The notes: generated from the sequence alone by a model not told the origin. A DNA stretch of 60,478 bases from Bacteroidia bacterium (GCA_014378485.1 JACMNO010000080.1:1-60478), one strand, 5' to 3'; positions 36,151-46,027 are shown, counted from the first letter of the stretch. Numbers and translations are program-made.

Positions 36151-36693
36151 ATGGTGCGAAACATATTAAAATATACTTCTTTATTCTTTTGTGGTTTTTG
36201 CTTGTTATCCTGTAAACATCAACAAACCGTTGCAAAAACAACTGAAAGATCAAAGACAAATAAAATCAGTTCGCGCTCTCTTCAAAAGCAATATTCTGAC
36301 AGACTTGGGGTTTCAGAATCTGATATCAAAAATGAAAAATTGTATCAATTCATCAACGAATGGCAAGGGGTGGGTTATAAATATGGAGGGAAAGACAAAA
36401 ATGGAATTGATTGTTCGGGTTTGACCTCTACTTTATACTCAAAGGTTTATAATAAAACAATTTCCTGTTCCACAAAATCATTAGTAGGGGAAGTCAAAAA
36501 AATAAAAGAATCAGATCTGAAAGAAGGCGACCTTGTTTTTTTTAATACCAATGGCAAAAGCATTTCTCATGTAGGGGTTTTTTTGCAAAATAATAAATTT
36601 GTCCATGCTTCAACAAAAAAGGGTGTGATGATCAGTGACATGACCGAGCCCTATTTTAAGAAAACCTATGTGATGTCAGGAAGGGTGAAGTAG
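36151..36693 (+). CDS. NlpC/P60 family cell-wall hydrolase, lipoprotein
   Basis: The 180-residue protein has a lipoprotein signal (box LLSC, Cys21). The NlpC/P60 domain (about 65-175) shows GYKYGGKDKNGIDCSGLTS with the catalytic Cys88, GDLVFFNTNG, the catalytic His in ISHVGVFLQNN, and the third polar residue in KFVHASTKKGVMISD. Such enzymes cut stem peptides of peptidoglycan. It is short and lacks SH3 domains, like Spr-type proteins. The gene stands alone between a PAP2-like and a Kelch gene. Confidence 0.93.
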   Translation: MVRNILKYTSLFFCGFCLLSCKHQQTVAKTTERSKTNKISSRSLQKQYSDRLGVSESDIKNEKLYQFINEWQGVGYKYGGKDKNGIDCSGLTSTLYSKVYNKTISCSTKSLVGEVKKIKESDLKEGDLVFFNTNGKSISHVGVFLQNNKFVHASTKKGVMISDMTEPYFKKTYVMSGRVK

Positions 36694-36751
36694 TCCTGCA
36701 CAATATATTGCTTGTAATTCAGTTATCGATATAAAAGTAAAATCATCAATT

Positions 36752-37951
36752 ATGAACAGAACTATACTATTTACTTTGATATTTATTTATAGTGGCTTTG
36801 TTCATGGACAATCCTGGACGCAGTTAACTGATTTTCCGGGAACACAAAGAGATGACGGCTGTTCATTTACCATAAATAGCAAAGCCTTTTGCTTTAGTGG
36901 ATTGGAAGTTGGCTGGCAATGCACCGGCAATGGTTTTGTATTTGATGGTGGTTCAGAAACCTGGTCATCCATGGCATCTTTACCTAACGGAAAAGAAAGA
37001 CAGTATGCTACCGCTTTTTCCTATAATGGCAGTGGATACATGCTTGGCGGATTGTATTGTTCAAATGCCTGCATGAAAGATTTCTGGCAGTATTCTGTTT
37101 CAACAAATTCATGGACAGCTTTACCTGATTTTCCGGGAATAGGTAGGCAGGGAATGAGCAATTTTATCATTAAAAATAAGGTGTATGTTATTGGAGGCCG
37201 TGATCAAAGTAATACCACATTAAATGAAGTGTGGGAATATAATTTCTCAACAACAACATGGTCACAGAAAAACAATTTGCCATTTGCAGGAATGTGGCGG
37301 GGCGCAGCTTTTTCTATTGATACAACAGGATATGTTTGTTATGGTATGAACAGTAATGCAAATTCCTTTAACCATTCAATATACCAATATGATTATACAA
37401 TAGATTCATGGACAATTGTTCCGAACATTACTTTACCTGCCAGAAATTATATTGCCTGCGCCGTAACTAATAAAAAAGCCTGTTTATATGGTGGACAGGA
37501 TTCGTTGAATGTCATTACCAATGATGTAAAAGTATTTGATCCTTCAGACACAAGTCTGACAACACTCGCGGGTGTCCCAACCATTGGTAGAAAGGGAACC
37601 ATGTTTTTTGCATTGAATGATGTATTTTATATATCTACCGGGTTGGATGCAACACAAAGCCGGATCAAAGAAACCTGGAAGAACACTGCTTTTGTTGGAT
37701 TAAAAGAACAAACTGAATTATCAGTAAGTATATTTCCAAACCCTTCAAATGATAAACTATGCATCGAATTGATTTCATCTTCGAATGCCACTATTCAGTT
37801 ATATAATTCTTTGGGAGCAGTAGTATTGGAATCCATAATAGCTACTAATAAAACAGAAGTAAATACCACGTTATATCCTGATGGTATTTATCTGTTATCT
37901 GTAAAAACAAAAACAGGTATCAGTTCTAAAAAGATCGTTATTCATCATTGA
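36752..37951 (+). CDS. Kelch-repeat protein with T9SS type A sorting domain
   Basis: The 399-residue protein has a signal peptide (MNRTILFTLIFIYSGFVHGQ) and about six Kelch-type repeats between 25 and 310; examples are FIIKNKVYVIGGRDQSNTTL, NEVWEYNFSTTTWSQKNNLP and NKKACLYGGQD. These fold as a beta-propeller. The last 75 residues are a type A sorting domain: VSIFPNPSNDKLCIEL, IQLYNSLGAVVLE, DGIYLLSVKTKTG. It is therefore a likely cargo of SprA, exposed or released. The ligand is unknown. Confidence 0.92.
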   Translation: MNRTILFTLIFIYSGFVHGQSWTQLTDFPGTQRDDGCSFTINSKAFCFSGLEVGWQCTGNGFVFDGGSETWSSMASLPNGKERQYATAFSYNGSGYMLGGLYCSNACMKDFWQYSVSTNSWTALPDFPGIGRQGMSNFIIKNKVYVIGGRDQSNTTLNEVWEYNFSTTTWSQKNNLPFAGMWRGAAFSIDTTGYVCYGMNSNANSFNHSIYQYDYTIDSWTIVPNITLPARNYIACAVTNKKACLYGGQDSLNVITNDVKVFDPSDTSLTTLAGVPTIGRKGTMFFALNDVFYISTGLDATQSRIKETWKNTAFVGLKEQTELSVSIFPNPSNDKLCIELISSSNATIQLYNSLGAVVLESIIATNKTEVNTTLYPDGIYLLSVKTKTGISSKKIVIHH

Positions 37952-37962
37952 TTCTTTTTTAT

Positions 37963-37970
37963 TAAATTTG
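37963..37970 (+). promoter_or_regulatory. -7 element for the toxin-antitoxin operon
   Basis: TAAATTTG fits TAnnTTTG and is 19 bases before the antitoxin ATG at 37990. Confidence 0.45.
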
Positions 37971-37989
37971 TAATAAATAATATTATATC

Positions 37990-38232
37990 ATGGTAACCTC
38001 TGCTTTAAAAAAGAAAATTCACGAATATATTGATATAACAGATGAGAAAATTTTAAAAGCGGTTTACACCATTTTAGAAGCACATGTTAAGTCTTCGGAA
38101 CCGGATTTTGAATTTAATCCGGAGCAAATTAAAGAATTAAATAAGCGCCGTAAAGCTCATTTAGAAGGTAAAAGTAAATCCTACTCGTTCGAAGAGATTA
38201 AAAAACAAATCGTTTTCAAGCCCAAAAAATGA
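37990..38232 (+). CDS. Antitoxin of a type II module
   Basis: An 80-residue protein: helix-rich N-terminus (LKKKIHEYIDITDEKILKAV), a linker (EPDFEFNPEQIKELNKRR) and a basic C-terminal end (SYSFEEIKKQIVFKPKK) of the kind that wraps a RelE/ParE toxin. The EEIKKQI motif is common in small antitoxins of Bacteroidota. It overlaps the toxin start by four bases (ATGA), and a -7 element lies just upstream. By family habit it should neutralise its toxin and autoregulate the operon. Confidence 0.85.
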   Translation: MVTSALKKKIHEYIDITDEKILKAVYTILEAHVKSSEPDFEFNPEQIKELNKRRKAHLEGKSKSYSFEEIKKQIVFKPKK

Positions 38233-38522
38233 AATATGATTTAATCATAAAGGAACCTGTAAACACTGAAATTACTGAAGCATATAATTATTACGAAGAC
38301 AAACAAGAGAAACTGGGTCATGCTTTATTAGACGCATTAGAAGAAGCATTACAGGAACTTAAATCAAATCCATTAGGCTATCAGATTAAATATAATGTGT
38401 ATCGTACAAAATTAGTCCGCCCATTTCCTTACATTTTAATTTATGAGATAAAAGGTAAAGAGATCATCGTTTATCAATTAATTAATGCAAAAAAAGCACC
38501 AATTAAACGGTTTAAGAAATAA
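38229..38522 (+). CDS. RelE/ParE-type toxin
   Basis: The 97-residue protein has the RelE/ParE fold features: EITEAYNYYEDKQEKLGHAL (helix pair), LKSNPLGYQIKYNVYRTKLV and RPFPYILIYEIKGKEIIVYQ in the beta sheet. Such toxins either cut mRNA at the ribosome or poison DNA gyrase; which one cannot be told here. Unlike the toxin at 7309 the frame is complete, so this module is probably active. It is unrelated to its neighbours, as is typical of mobile modules. Confidence 0.87.
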   Translation: MKYDLIIKEPVNTEITEAYNYYEDKQEKLGHALLDALEEALQELKSNPLGYQIKYNVYRTKLVRPFPYILIYEIKGKEIIVYQLINAKKAPIKRFKK

Positions 38523-38625
38523 AACCTGTTTTAATTTTAATTAACGCTTCTCTATCAATACCGGCCTGTTAAAAACAATCTCTTTTCGTAAATTTAAAAA
38601 GCACGAATGATTGTAATTTAACCAC

Positions 38626-41592
38626 ATGATTAAATTTTTTTATAGAACTCTTTTTGCTTTTTGTATAGTGTTGATCATGGCTTTCATGGTCAAAAAATCA
38701 AGCCCTGGCGTGACCAAAACCACCCCTGATTTTTTAAAATTAGAATCTCGCTGGGTGGATTCAGTGTTTGCCTCTTTGAACTCTGATCAGCGTTTAGCAC
38801 AGTTATTTATGGTGGCAGCCTACAGTAATAAGGACATGAAACATGTGGCCGAGATCAGGGAACTGGTTGAAACCTACAATATAGGAGGATTGATCTTTAT
38901 GCAGGGCGGTCCGTTACGAGAAGCAAAACTTAATAATTATTATCAAAGCAAAGCTAAAACTCCTTTACTGATTTCTATTGATGGCGAATGGGGATTAGCG
39001 ATGAGGTTGGACAGTACTCCAAAATATCCAAGACAAATGACTTTAGGTGCTATAAAAAATGATTCATTGATTTATTACATGGGAAAACAAATTGCCCGCG
39101 AATGCAAACGAATGGGTATTCATGTCAATTTTGCACCGGTAGCTGATATTAATAACAATCCTTTGAATCCTGTAATTGGCATGAGAAGTTTCGGAGAAAA
39201 TAAATACAATGTAGCTAACAAGGCAGTTATGTATATGAAAGGTTTGCAAGCTGAAGGTGTGATGGCAAACGGAAAACATTTTCCGGGGCATGGAGATACT
39301 GACAGTGATTCTCATAAAACATTACCTGTTATCATTGCCTGTAAGGAACGCATGGATACATTGGAGTTATATCCTTTCCAACAATTGTTTGATCATGGTT
39401 TATCAAGCATAATGGTGGCTCATTTATTTGTTCCATGTTATGACACCACAAAAAATACGGCCTCCACTTTATCACCTTACATTGTTCAAGATCTTTTAAA
39501 AAAGCAATTAGGATTCGAAGGATTAATATTTACAGATGCATTGAACATGAAAGGCGTGGCTAATTTTTATGAACCCGGAATGGTTGATTTAAAAGCGCTT
39601 CTGGCAGGTAATGATGTTTTGTTATTTGCCGAGAATGTTCCAAAAGCGATTGAACAAATTAAACTGGCTGTCAGTAAAGGACAAATCACTCAGGAAGAAA
39701 TTGATGCCCGATGTAAAAAAATACTGAAAGCAAAATACTGGTGCGGCTTAAATAACAAACAATATGTGAACCCTAAAAATTTGTATGATGACCTGAATAC
39801 GAAAGCTTCTTTTGTAATGAACACCAAACTGGCAGAGGCTTCAGTAACCTTATTGAAAAATGATAATTCATTGCTTCCCCTTCAACGTTTGGATACTTTA
39901 AAGATCGTTGAGGTTTCTGTGGGTGATTCTAAAGAGAATTTATTTTCAACTACACTAAATAAGTATTCAAAGATCTCTCATTTTGGAATTGACCACGATG
40001 CAAGTAAAAAAGAAAGAGATACTTTATTTGCCAGGTTAAAAAATTATGACCTCGTGATCTTACAAATTAATAAAACATCCTATAAACCTGAAAAAGATTT
40101 TGGTTGTTCGGATGGAAGTCTTGAAATTATATCAAAGATCTGTGAGAAAAAAAACACGATCACTTGTTTATTTTCTAATCCTTATCTCATTAATAAATTA
40201 GAAAACATAAATAAGTCTTTAAGTATTCTTGAAGTTTATGAGAATAATCTGTTTAGCCAAAAAGCTGCTGCAGATGCCATTATGGGAGCTATTATCGTAA
40301 ACGGTACTTTGCCGGTTTCCACTAATTTATTTAAAGCAGGAACAGGAATTGAAATCAGCAAATCAGTAAGAGTTCAATATGTTATACCGGAGCAAATTGG
40401 GATTAACAGTAATAAATTGCAACAGGTAGATTCCATTGCCCGTTATGGCATTAAAGAAAATGCTTATCCGGGTTGCCAGGTTATCGCTATTAAAGATGGA
40501 AAAGTATTTTACCAGAAAAATTTCGGTAAGCAAACTTATGAATCATCTGCAGAAAAAGTAAATGATAATACCATTTATGATTTGGCTTCCCTTACCAAGA
40601 TCTTATCATCTTCCCTGGCTTTAATGAAATTAACGGAAGAAAATAAATTCGATTACAACGAACATCTGGAATATTATTTTCCGGAATTAAAAGGAACCAA
40701 TAAGTCAACCATCAACTATAAGGATATGCTTACTCATCAATCAGGATTACCTGCCTGGTTACCGTTCTGGCAAAAAACAGTGGATAAAAAAAGTGTGTAT
40801 AAGGCAGGATTTTATAGTGATGAATATTCAGAACATTTTCCTGTTCAGGTAGCCAAAGGTTTATATGTAGTAAAAGATTTTAATGATACAATTTATAACC
40901 AGATCATGAGTTGTAAAATGGAAGAGACCTGTAAGTATGTTTACAGCGACATTGGTTATTATTTTTCTAAAATATTAATCGAGAGGTTGAGTAAAACCAC
41001 TTTAGACGCTTATGTGTTATCACAATTTTACAAACCTTTGAACCTGGGGCTAAGGTATAATCCGCTTTCTGTTTATCCACCCTCACAAATTGCCCCTACA
41101 GAAAACGACTTGAAATTCAGGAAACAACTGGTGAGAGGTTACGTTCATGATCAGGGTGCAGCCTTAATGGGTGGAGTAGGAGGGCATGCCGGATTATTTG
41201 GTAATGCCAATGATGTGGCATTAATTATGCAGATGCTTTTGAATCATGGAAATTATTCAGGCCAACATATACTGGATAGCGCAATTATCAGACAATACAC
41301 AAGTTCACATTTTTCTGATAACAGAAGAGGATTGTGTTTTGATAAACCGGAACCTGATGATAAAAAAGAAAGTCCGGTTACGAAAGAATGCAGTTTACAA
41401 AGTTTTGGCCACAGTGGTTTTACCGGCACTTTTGCCTGGGCTGATCCGGCTAACGGATTAATATTTGTTTTCCTATCTAACAGGGTTTACCCGAGTGCAG
41501 ATGAAAATAAATTGGCAAAACTTGGTATCAGAGGTAAGATCCATAAAGTTTTAAATGAAGTTGTAAACCAGCCGGGCTTTCCTTTAAATTAA
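38626..41592 (+). CDS. GH3 beta-N-acetylglucosaminidase (NagZ-like) fused to a serine hydrolase
   Basis: The 988-residue protein has an N-terminal membrane segment or signal (about 5-23). A GH3 domain (45-390) carries KHFPGHGDTDSDSHKTLP and the nucleophile Asp in FTDALNMKGV, the NagZ pattern for removing GlcNAc from muropeptides. A GH3 C-terminal-like region follows (400-590). The last 390 residues are a beta-lactamase/PBP4-type domain with the SxxK motif SLTK near 654, YSD near 770 in place of YxN, and HSG near 927 in place of KTG. Such fusions are known from Bacteroidota; joint handling of sugar and peptide parts of the wall is the natural inference. Confidence 0.93.
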   Translation: MIKFFYRTLFAFCIVLIMAFMVKKSSPGVTKTTPDFLKLESRWVDSVFASLNSDQRLAQLFMVAAYSNKDMKHVAEIRELVETYNIGGLIFMQGGPLREAKLNNYYQSKAKTPLLISIDGEWGLAMRLDSTPKYPRQMTLGAIKNDSLIYYMGKQIARECKRMGIHVNFAPVADINNNPLNPVIGMRSFGENKYNVANKAVMYMKGLQAEGVMANGKHFPGHGDTDSDSHKTLPVIIACKERMDTLELYPFQQLFDHGLSSIMVAHLFVPCYDTTKNTASTLSPYIVQDLLKKQLGFEGLIFTDALNMKGVANFYEPGMVDLKALLAGNDVLLFAENVPKAIEQIKLAVSKGQITQEEIDARCKKILKAKYWCGLNNKQYVNPKNLYDDLNTKASFVMNTKLAEASVTLLKNDNSLLPLQRLDTLKIVEVSVGDSKENLFSTTLNKYSKISHFGIDHDASKKERDTLFARLKNYDLVILQINKTSYKPEKDFGCSDGSLEIISKICEKKNTITCLFSNPYLINKLENINKSLSILEVYENNLFSQKAAADAIMGAIIVNGTLPVSTNLFKAGTGIEISKSVRVQYVIPEQIGINSNKLQQVDSIARYGIKENAYPGCQVIAIKDGKVFYQKNFGKQTYESSAEKVNDNTIYDLASLTKILSSSLALMKLTEENKFDYNEHLEYYFPELKGTNKSTINYKDMLTHQSGLPAWLPFWQKTVDKKSVYKAGFYSDEYSEHFPVQVAKGLYVVKDFNDTIYNQIMSCKMEETCKYVYSDIGYYFSKILIERLSKTTLDAYVLSQFYKPLNLGLRYNPLSVYPPSQIAPTENDLKFRKQLVRGYVHDQGAALMGGVGGHAGLFGNANDVALIMQMLLNHGNYSGQHILDSAIIRQYTSSHFSDNRRGLCFDKPEPDDKKESPVTKECSLQSFGHSGFTGTFAWADPANGLIFVFLSNRVYPSADENKLAKLGIRGKIHKVLNEVVNQPGFPLN

Positions 41593-41639
41593 CTATTTTT
41601 TGATTATATTTATTAAACTATTATTATTCCATATTCAAG

Positions 41640-42350
41640 ATGAGCCATGATGTAAATACTCAAAAAGAGCAGATTATAAAGTTGTTAAAAGAAAAATCGG
41701 TTATGAAACAGGATGTTTTCAGGAATACGATTGCTTCATTCGCTTTATTAAAAGAATGTGTGAGGGAGATTGCTTCAGACCTGGCGAACGAAACACATGA
41801 GATCGATAAACGAATTATTGTTTCTGCTACTGAAACAAATGCTTATGCTACTCAATTAAGAGTTGCCGGAGATATGCTTGAATTTTTTATGCATACCAAT
41901 GTATTTGAATTTGAGAAATCACACGCCATGTTCAGAACTGGATATATAAAGCAAAATGATTATAACTCTTATTGTGGGATCATCAATGTTTATAATTTTT
42001 TATCCGACTCGTTTAAATTCAATCGTTTAAATGATCTTGGTTATTTAGTGTGCCGCATATTTATTAACCGTGAAATGAAATTTTTTATTGAAGCCAAAGG
42101 GCCGGTAGGTGTTAAATATTCTTCTTTTTCCAACGAGCCCATGGGTAAAGAACAAGTATGTGAAATTATTAATGATTTGGTCATTTATGCCATCACCTTT
42201 GATCTTTTTACGCCGCCTATTGAGCAGGTAAGAGAAGTATCTGTAAATGAAATACAGGAAAAAGTTAGTAGTATTAATTTAAGAACAGGTAAGCGTTTAG
42301 GTTATGGAACCAGCGCATCTTATGATGAAGACACCAATATGTATATTTAG
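41640..42350 (+). CDS. Conserved hypothetical protein
   Basis: The 236-residue protein has no signal peptide or membrane helix. The N-terminal part is helical (KEQIIKLLKEKSVMKQDVFR, LLKECVREIASDLAN) and a middle segment YNSYCGIINVYNFLSDSFKF with GYLVCRIFINREMKFFIEAK suggests an alpha/beta core. I do not recognise the family. It lies six bases before the spermidine-synthase-like gene, so the two are probably co-transcribed and could share a function; there is no direct evidence. Confidence 0.7.
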   Translation: MSHDVNTQKEQIIKLLKEKSVMKQDVFRNTIASFALLKECVREIASDLANETHEIDKRIIVSATETNAYATQLRVAGDMLEFFMHTNVFEFEKSHAMFRTGYIKQNDYNSYCGIINVYNFLSDSFKFNRLNDLGYLVCRIFINREMKFFIEAKGPVGVKYSSFSNEPMGKEQVCEIINDLVIYAITFDLFTPPIEQVREVSVNEIQEKVSSINLRTGKRLGYGTSASYDEDTNMYI

Positions 42351-42356
42351 CTTTTG

Positions 42357-43826
42357 ATGTTAAGCAAAAATAAATTATACACCATTTCTTTTGCTGAGGG
42401 CGCATCTGTTATGGCTGCTGAAATTTGTGGTGCTAAATTACTGGCCCCTTTTTTTGGTAGTAGTTTATATGTATGGAGTTCTGTCATGGCGATCACATTG
42501 GGAGGCCTGGCAAGCGGTTATTTTATAGGAGGAAAATTAAGTAAAAGAGAAAATAAGGAGAAAACCTTATTGTATATTTTAGTCGCGGCAGTTTGTTGTT
42601 TATGCTTAATGCCTTTTTTATCTTCCTTATTTCTGATCGCGGCTTCAGGTTTATCCTTGATTCCGGCAGTGGTGATCAGTGTTTTTTTTCTGCTCTTTCC
42701 TACGATGTTAACCATGGGCGCAACCTCACCTTTAATCATTTCTATTTTAACTCAGGATGCTAGTCATAGTGGAGAGAATAGCGGAAGGGTTTATGCAATC
42801 TCAACTGTTGGTGGTATTGTAGCTACTTTTTTATGTGGTTTTTATTTAATTCCAAATCTAGGCGTTCAGTTTAGCCTTATAGGTTTTGCTATAGTTTTAT
42901 CTGTAGTGAGTTTATTTTTAGTATTCAAAAAAAAAAGTAAGAACAGTGCTGTTATACTATTTTTTGTGATCTCAACAGCTTTATTTGGTTTTACGAATTC
43001 AGAAAAAAATATCTTCACCATTTATAAATCAGAAAGTGTTTTAGGAAAGCTGGAGATTAGGGATGAACCTTCGGAAAATAATGATGGGATAATCATTAGA
43101 AAATTATTGATTAATACAACGATACAGACAGAAATGAATATTAAATCTGGACAATCTGTTTCTGAATATGTTCGCCTTGTGGAGAAAAATGTTCCGTATT
43201 TTCCAAAAGGAAAAGTATTGGTATTAGGTCTCGGCGGAGGTGTGGTTGCTAACATGTTCCATAATTTTGATTATAAAGTTACAGCTGTTGAATTTGATGA
43301 ACGTATTATTAAAATGGCGAAACAGTTTTTCTACCTAAATGATTCCGTCAAAACAGTCTGTGCTGATGCCCGTTACTTTATCAATCAGTCCAAAGAAAAA
43401 TATGATCTTGTTTTGTTTGATGTGTTTAAGGCCGAAGAACAACCTTCACATGTGATCACCAAAGAAAGCCTTGTTAAATTAAAATCTATTTTAAATCCGG
43501 ATGCTGTTATACTAATTAATACGCATGGTTATTTAAAAGGAAAATTAGGTTTAGGTACACAATGCATGATGGCTACTTTAAAAGATGCTGGCTTTGATCT
43601 TAAGATTTGTACTTTCAGTGAAGATGAAAATTATAGAAATTTATTGATTGTAGCTTCTTTGAAGCCTATGGACGTTACTTTAAATGATGAATTATATCCA
43701 ATTATTATTTCTAATTCTGAGGTCATTAATACGGATAATAAACCCATCATGGAAGCTTTGAATGCACCGGCAAATCAAACGTTTCGAAGTCTATATCTGA
43801 AAAATTATATTCTGTGGAATTATTAA
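42357..43826 (+). CDS. Membrane-bound spermidine-synthase-like protein
   Basis: The 489-residue protein joins about seven N-terminal membrane helices (residues 1-200; VMAAEICGAKLLAPFFGSSL then MAITLGGLASGYFIGGKLS) to an AdoMet-fold domain (about 270-450). The second half has VLVLGLGGGVVANMFHNFDY, VTAVEFDERIIKMAKQFFYL and DLVLFDVFKAEEQPSHV, the spermidine synthase/methyltransferase motifs. Fused forms of this type occur in many bacteria; polyamine transfer is not proven for them. The ATG at 42357 is preferred over the TTG at 42354. Confidence 0.88.
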   Translation: MLSKNKLYTISFAEGASVMAAEICGAKLLAPFFGSSLYVWSSVMAITLGGLASGYFIGGKLSKRENKEKTLLYILVAAVCCLCLMPFLSSLFLIAASGLSLIPAVVISVFFLLFPTMLTMGATSPLIISILTQDASHSGENSGRVYAISTVGGIVATFLCGFYLIPNLGVQFSLIGFAIVLSVVSLFLVFKKKSKNSAVILFFVISTALFGFTNSEKNIFTIYKSESVLGKLEIRDEPSENNDGIIIRKLLINTTIQTEMNIKSGQSVSEYVRLVEKNVPYFPKGKVLVLGLGGGVVANMFHNFDYKVTAVEFDERIIKMAKQFFYLNDSVKTVCADARYFINQSKEKYDLVLFDVFKAEEQPSHVITKESLVKLKSILNPDAVILINTHGYLKGKLGLGTQCMMATLKDAGFDLKICTFSEDENYRNLLIVASLKPMDVTLNDELYPIIISNSEVINTDNKPIMEALNAPANQTFRSLYLKNYILWNY

Positions 43827-43843
43827 TATGTATTTTATTGAGA

Positions 43844-45481
43844 TTAAACCTCTTTAAAAGCCTTATTCAATCTTTTTAGTAAAGACATCATCACAATAAA
43901 AGCCAGCATCAATAAAGCAAAATTCAACCAAAAGAAATAAGCTTTGTTATCAAACTTATCCCAGTTTTTTGCAAGCACACCGCTTAGTTTATTTCCAATT
44001 GATGTGGCAAGACTCCACCCGCCCATCATTAAAGCAGTAAAACGTACCGGCGATAGTTTTGATACCATTGATAAACCCATTGGACTCAAACATAATTCAC
44101 CGATTGTGATCACACCATAACTGGCTACCAGCCACCAGGCACTGGCTTTATTGATTCCATTGTTGCTATAATATACGGCAGTCACCATTACTAAAGTTGA
44201 TAAGGCACTGATCAATAAGCCATAAGCAATTTTTGTAGCTGTTGTAGGTTCCTTTTTTCTTTTTCTTAAAAAACCAAAAAAGAGAACAACTACAGGTGTT
44301 AGTATAATTACAAAAAATGGGTTAATGGATTGAAATAATTCGGTTGGCATTAAAGTTAAATTATCACCTTTCTCCGGATATTCTTCTGGAGAAAGGTTTT
44401 TAAAATAGGAGGGATAGTCCATGCATTTAACGGCAGTGCCGCTCGCATTTTTTATTCTTCTGAAATGCTCATCTAATTGATAAACAGAATCATTTTCTGC
44501 CACTACAGATTTATCACATAAATAAAGTGAATCCGCTAATGGAACCATCGCCGTTGGCATAGCACGGTCAGTGTAGGAGTTGGCATAGGTGGTTAAAGCG
44601 GTGCCGTTTAATTTAAAGATTGCCCAGAAAATAATAACAATCCCAAAAATAGTGTACATGGTACCAACAGGTTGTTTTTCTTCGGTAGTACAGCTTTTAT
44701 AAATGGTGGAATAAAAATAGACAACGGGGATGCAGGCACATAAAAACGCATCGGTACTATCACTTCCAAAAATTGAATCAGGTATAAACCAACCCAGTAA
44801 ACCAAAACCTACGGCAATACCTAACACTTTTAAAAAACGCATGATGATTGGTTTATCTTCAGGTGTTGGAATTTTTCTGACATCTACATGTTTGTAATGT
44901 TTCATACCTATCCAAAATGTAATGACTCCTAAAAACATACCAATTCCTGCTGCAATAAAGGCCCAATTCCAGCCATATTTGATGCGCATAAATGCTGCAA
45001 TAAAATTACACAGGAAAGCCCCAATATTAATACTCATATAAAACAGGTTATAACCGGTATCTTTATTGGCTTTGTACTTAGGATCATTATATAAATTACC
45101 TAAGAGTGTTGAAATGTTGGGTTTAAAAAATCCATTCCCAACAATCATGATAACTAATGCTGTATAAAATGCCCATTCTTCTCTGATTGATAAGAGGCAG
45201 TAACCAATCCCCATCATGATTCCACCTAAGGTGATAGCAAAGCGGTATCCTAATTTCATATCTGCTAATAAGCCGCCAATGAATGGGGTTAAATAGGCAC
45301 AGGCTATAAAAGTTCCAAAAACATCCGATGCTTTTCCGCTTTCCCAGCCAAAACCACCGGTTTTAGTATCGGTCATGTATAAAAAGAAAATACCGATCAT
45401 TAAGTAATAACCAAACCTTTCCCAAAATTCAGTAAAAGCTAAAAAAAGTAATCCTTTTGGATGTTTAGAGGTTAAACTCAT
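43844..45481 (-). CDS. POT family proton-coupled peptide transporter
   Basis: The 545-residue protein has 12-14 membrane helices. TEFWERFGYYLMIGIFF is the ExxERFxYY proton-coupling motif, and GYNLFYMSINIGAFLCNFIA is the PTR2 signature. It imports di- and tripeptides. A long loop of about 90 residues (near 300-390) with many charged residues separates two helices and is typical of Bacteroidota POT proteins. The ATG at 45481 is the family start. It is a single-gene unit convergent with the spermidine-synthase-like gene. Confidence 0.95.
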   Translation of the reverse strand: MSLTSKHPKGLLFLAFTEFWERFGYYLMIGIFFLYMTDTKTGGFGWESGKASDVFGTFIACAYLTPFIGGLLADMKLGYRFAITLGGIMMGIGYCLLSIREEWAFYTALVIMIVGNGFFKPNISTLLGNLYNDPKYKANKDTGYNLFYMSINIGAFLCNFIAAFMRIKYGWNWAFIAAGIGMFLGVITFWIGMKHYKHVDVRKIPTPEDKPIIMRFLKVLGIAVGFGLLGWFIPDSIFGSDSTDAFLCACIPVVYFYSTIYKSCTTEEKQPVGTMYTIFGIVIIFWAIFKLNGTALTTYANSYTDRAMPTAMVPLADSLYLCDKSVVAENDSVYQLDEHFRRIKNASGTAVKCMDYPSYFKNLSPEEYPEKGDNLTLMPTELFQSINPFFVIILTPVVVLFFGFLRKRKKEPTTATKIAYGLLISALSTLVMVTAVYYSNNGINKASAWWLVASYGVITIGELCLSPMGLSMVSKLSPVRFTALMMGGWSLATSIGNKLSGVLAKNWDKFDNKAYFFWLNFALLMLAFIVMMSLLKRLNKAFKEV

Positions 45482-45513
45482 ATTATTGTTTTTTATAAAT
45501 ATAATGAAAGGTT

Positions 45514-45918
45514 TTATTTTACAATAAAATTGTTTTGCAGAATACGTTTTTGCGTGTGTGTATTGATAAACTCAATCGTTATAATTTTAGATGGAGGACA
45601 ATTTCCTTCAACTAATGTTTGAAAAACACTATCCGGTTTTGAATGAGAATATTTCATACCTGGGACCGACCTTAGCCGGTAGATGGAATCTTTTTTTGTT
45701 TCAATGAACTGCCCGTTCTTAAGAAAGATTTGGATGTTGTTTTTTAGGCTATCGGGAAGTTTAATAAGAAATAAATCAGATTTGTTTTTAATGATCGTAT
45801 CTGATTTTGTTCCCAGTTGAAAAAAAAGAAAACGGTTATCCTCTTTTTTTACTTTGATGGCATACTGAGCATTTGTTGAAAACGAAAAAAGTAGGAGTAG
45901 GGGACAAAGGAATTTCAT
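45514..45918 (-). CDS. Small secreted protein of unknown function
   Basis: The 134-residue protein has a signal peptide (MKFLCPLLLLFSFSTNAQ) and a lysine-rich, probably beta-structured mature part (IKVKKEDNRFLFFQLGTKSD). One Cys (VEGNCPPSK) remains. No family is recognised. It lies between the POT gene and a palindromic repeat. Confidence 0.55.
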   Translation of the reverse strand: MKFLCPLLLLFSFSTNAQYAIKVKKEDNRFLFFQLGTKSDTIIKNKSDLFLIKLPDSLKNNIQIFLKNGQFIETKKDSIYRLRSVPGMKYSHSKPDSVFQTLVEGNCPPSKIITIEFINTHTQKRILQNNFIVK

Positions 45919-45939
45919 TATAAATTCTTTTTAATTTTT

Positions 45940-45997
45940 GTCACATCGAGCGGAGTCGAGATGCTTTATTTAGGTTCTCGACTTCGCTCGAAGTGAC
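45940..45997. repeat. Palindromic repeat (GAGCGGAGTCGAG type)
   Basis: GTCACATCGAGCGGAGTCGA at 45940 and TCGACTTCGCTCGAAGTGAC ending at 45997 pair over 22 bases with two mismatches around a 14-base loop. This is the type of dispersed repeat seen between genes in many Bacteroidota genomes. A half-copy occurs at 48663-48678 and a related, translated form in mutB. Confidence 0.85.
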
Positions 45998-46027
45998 AGT
46001 ATCATAACGAAGCAAAAAGCAATCGTC

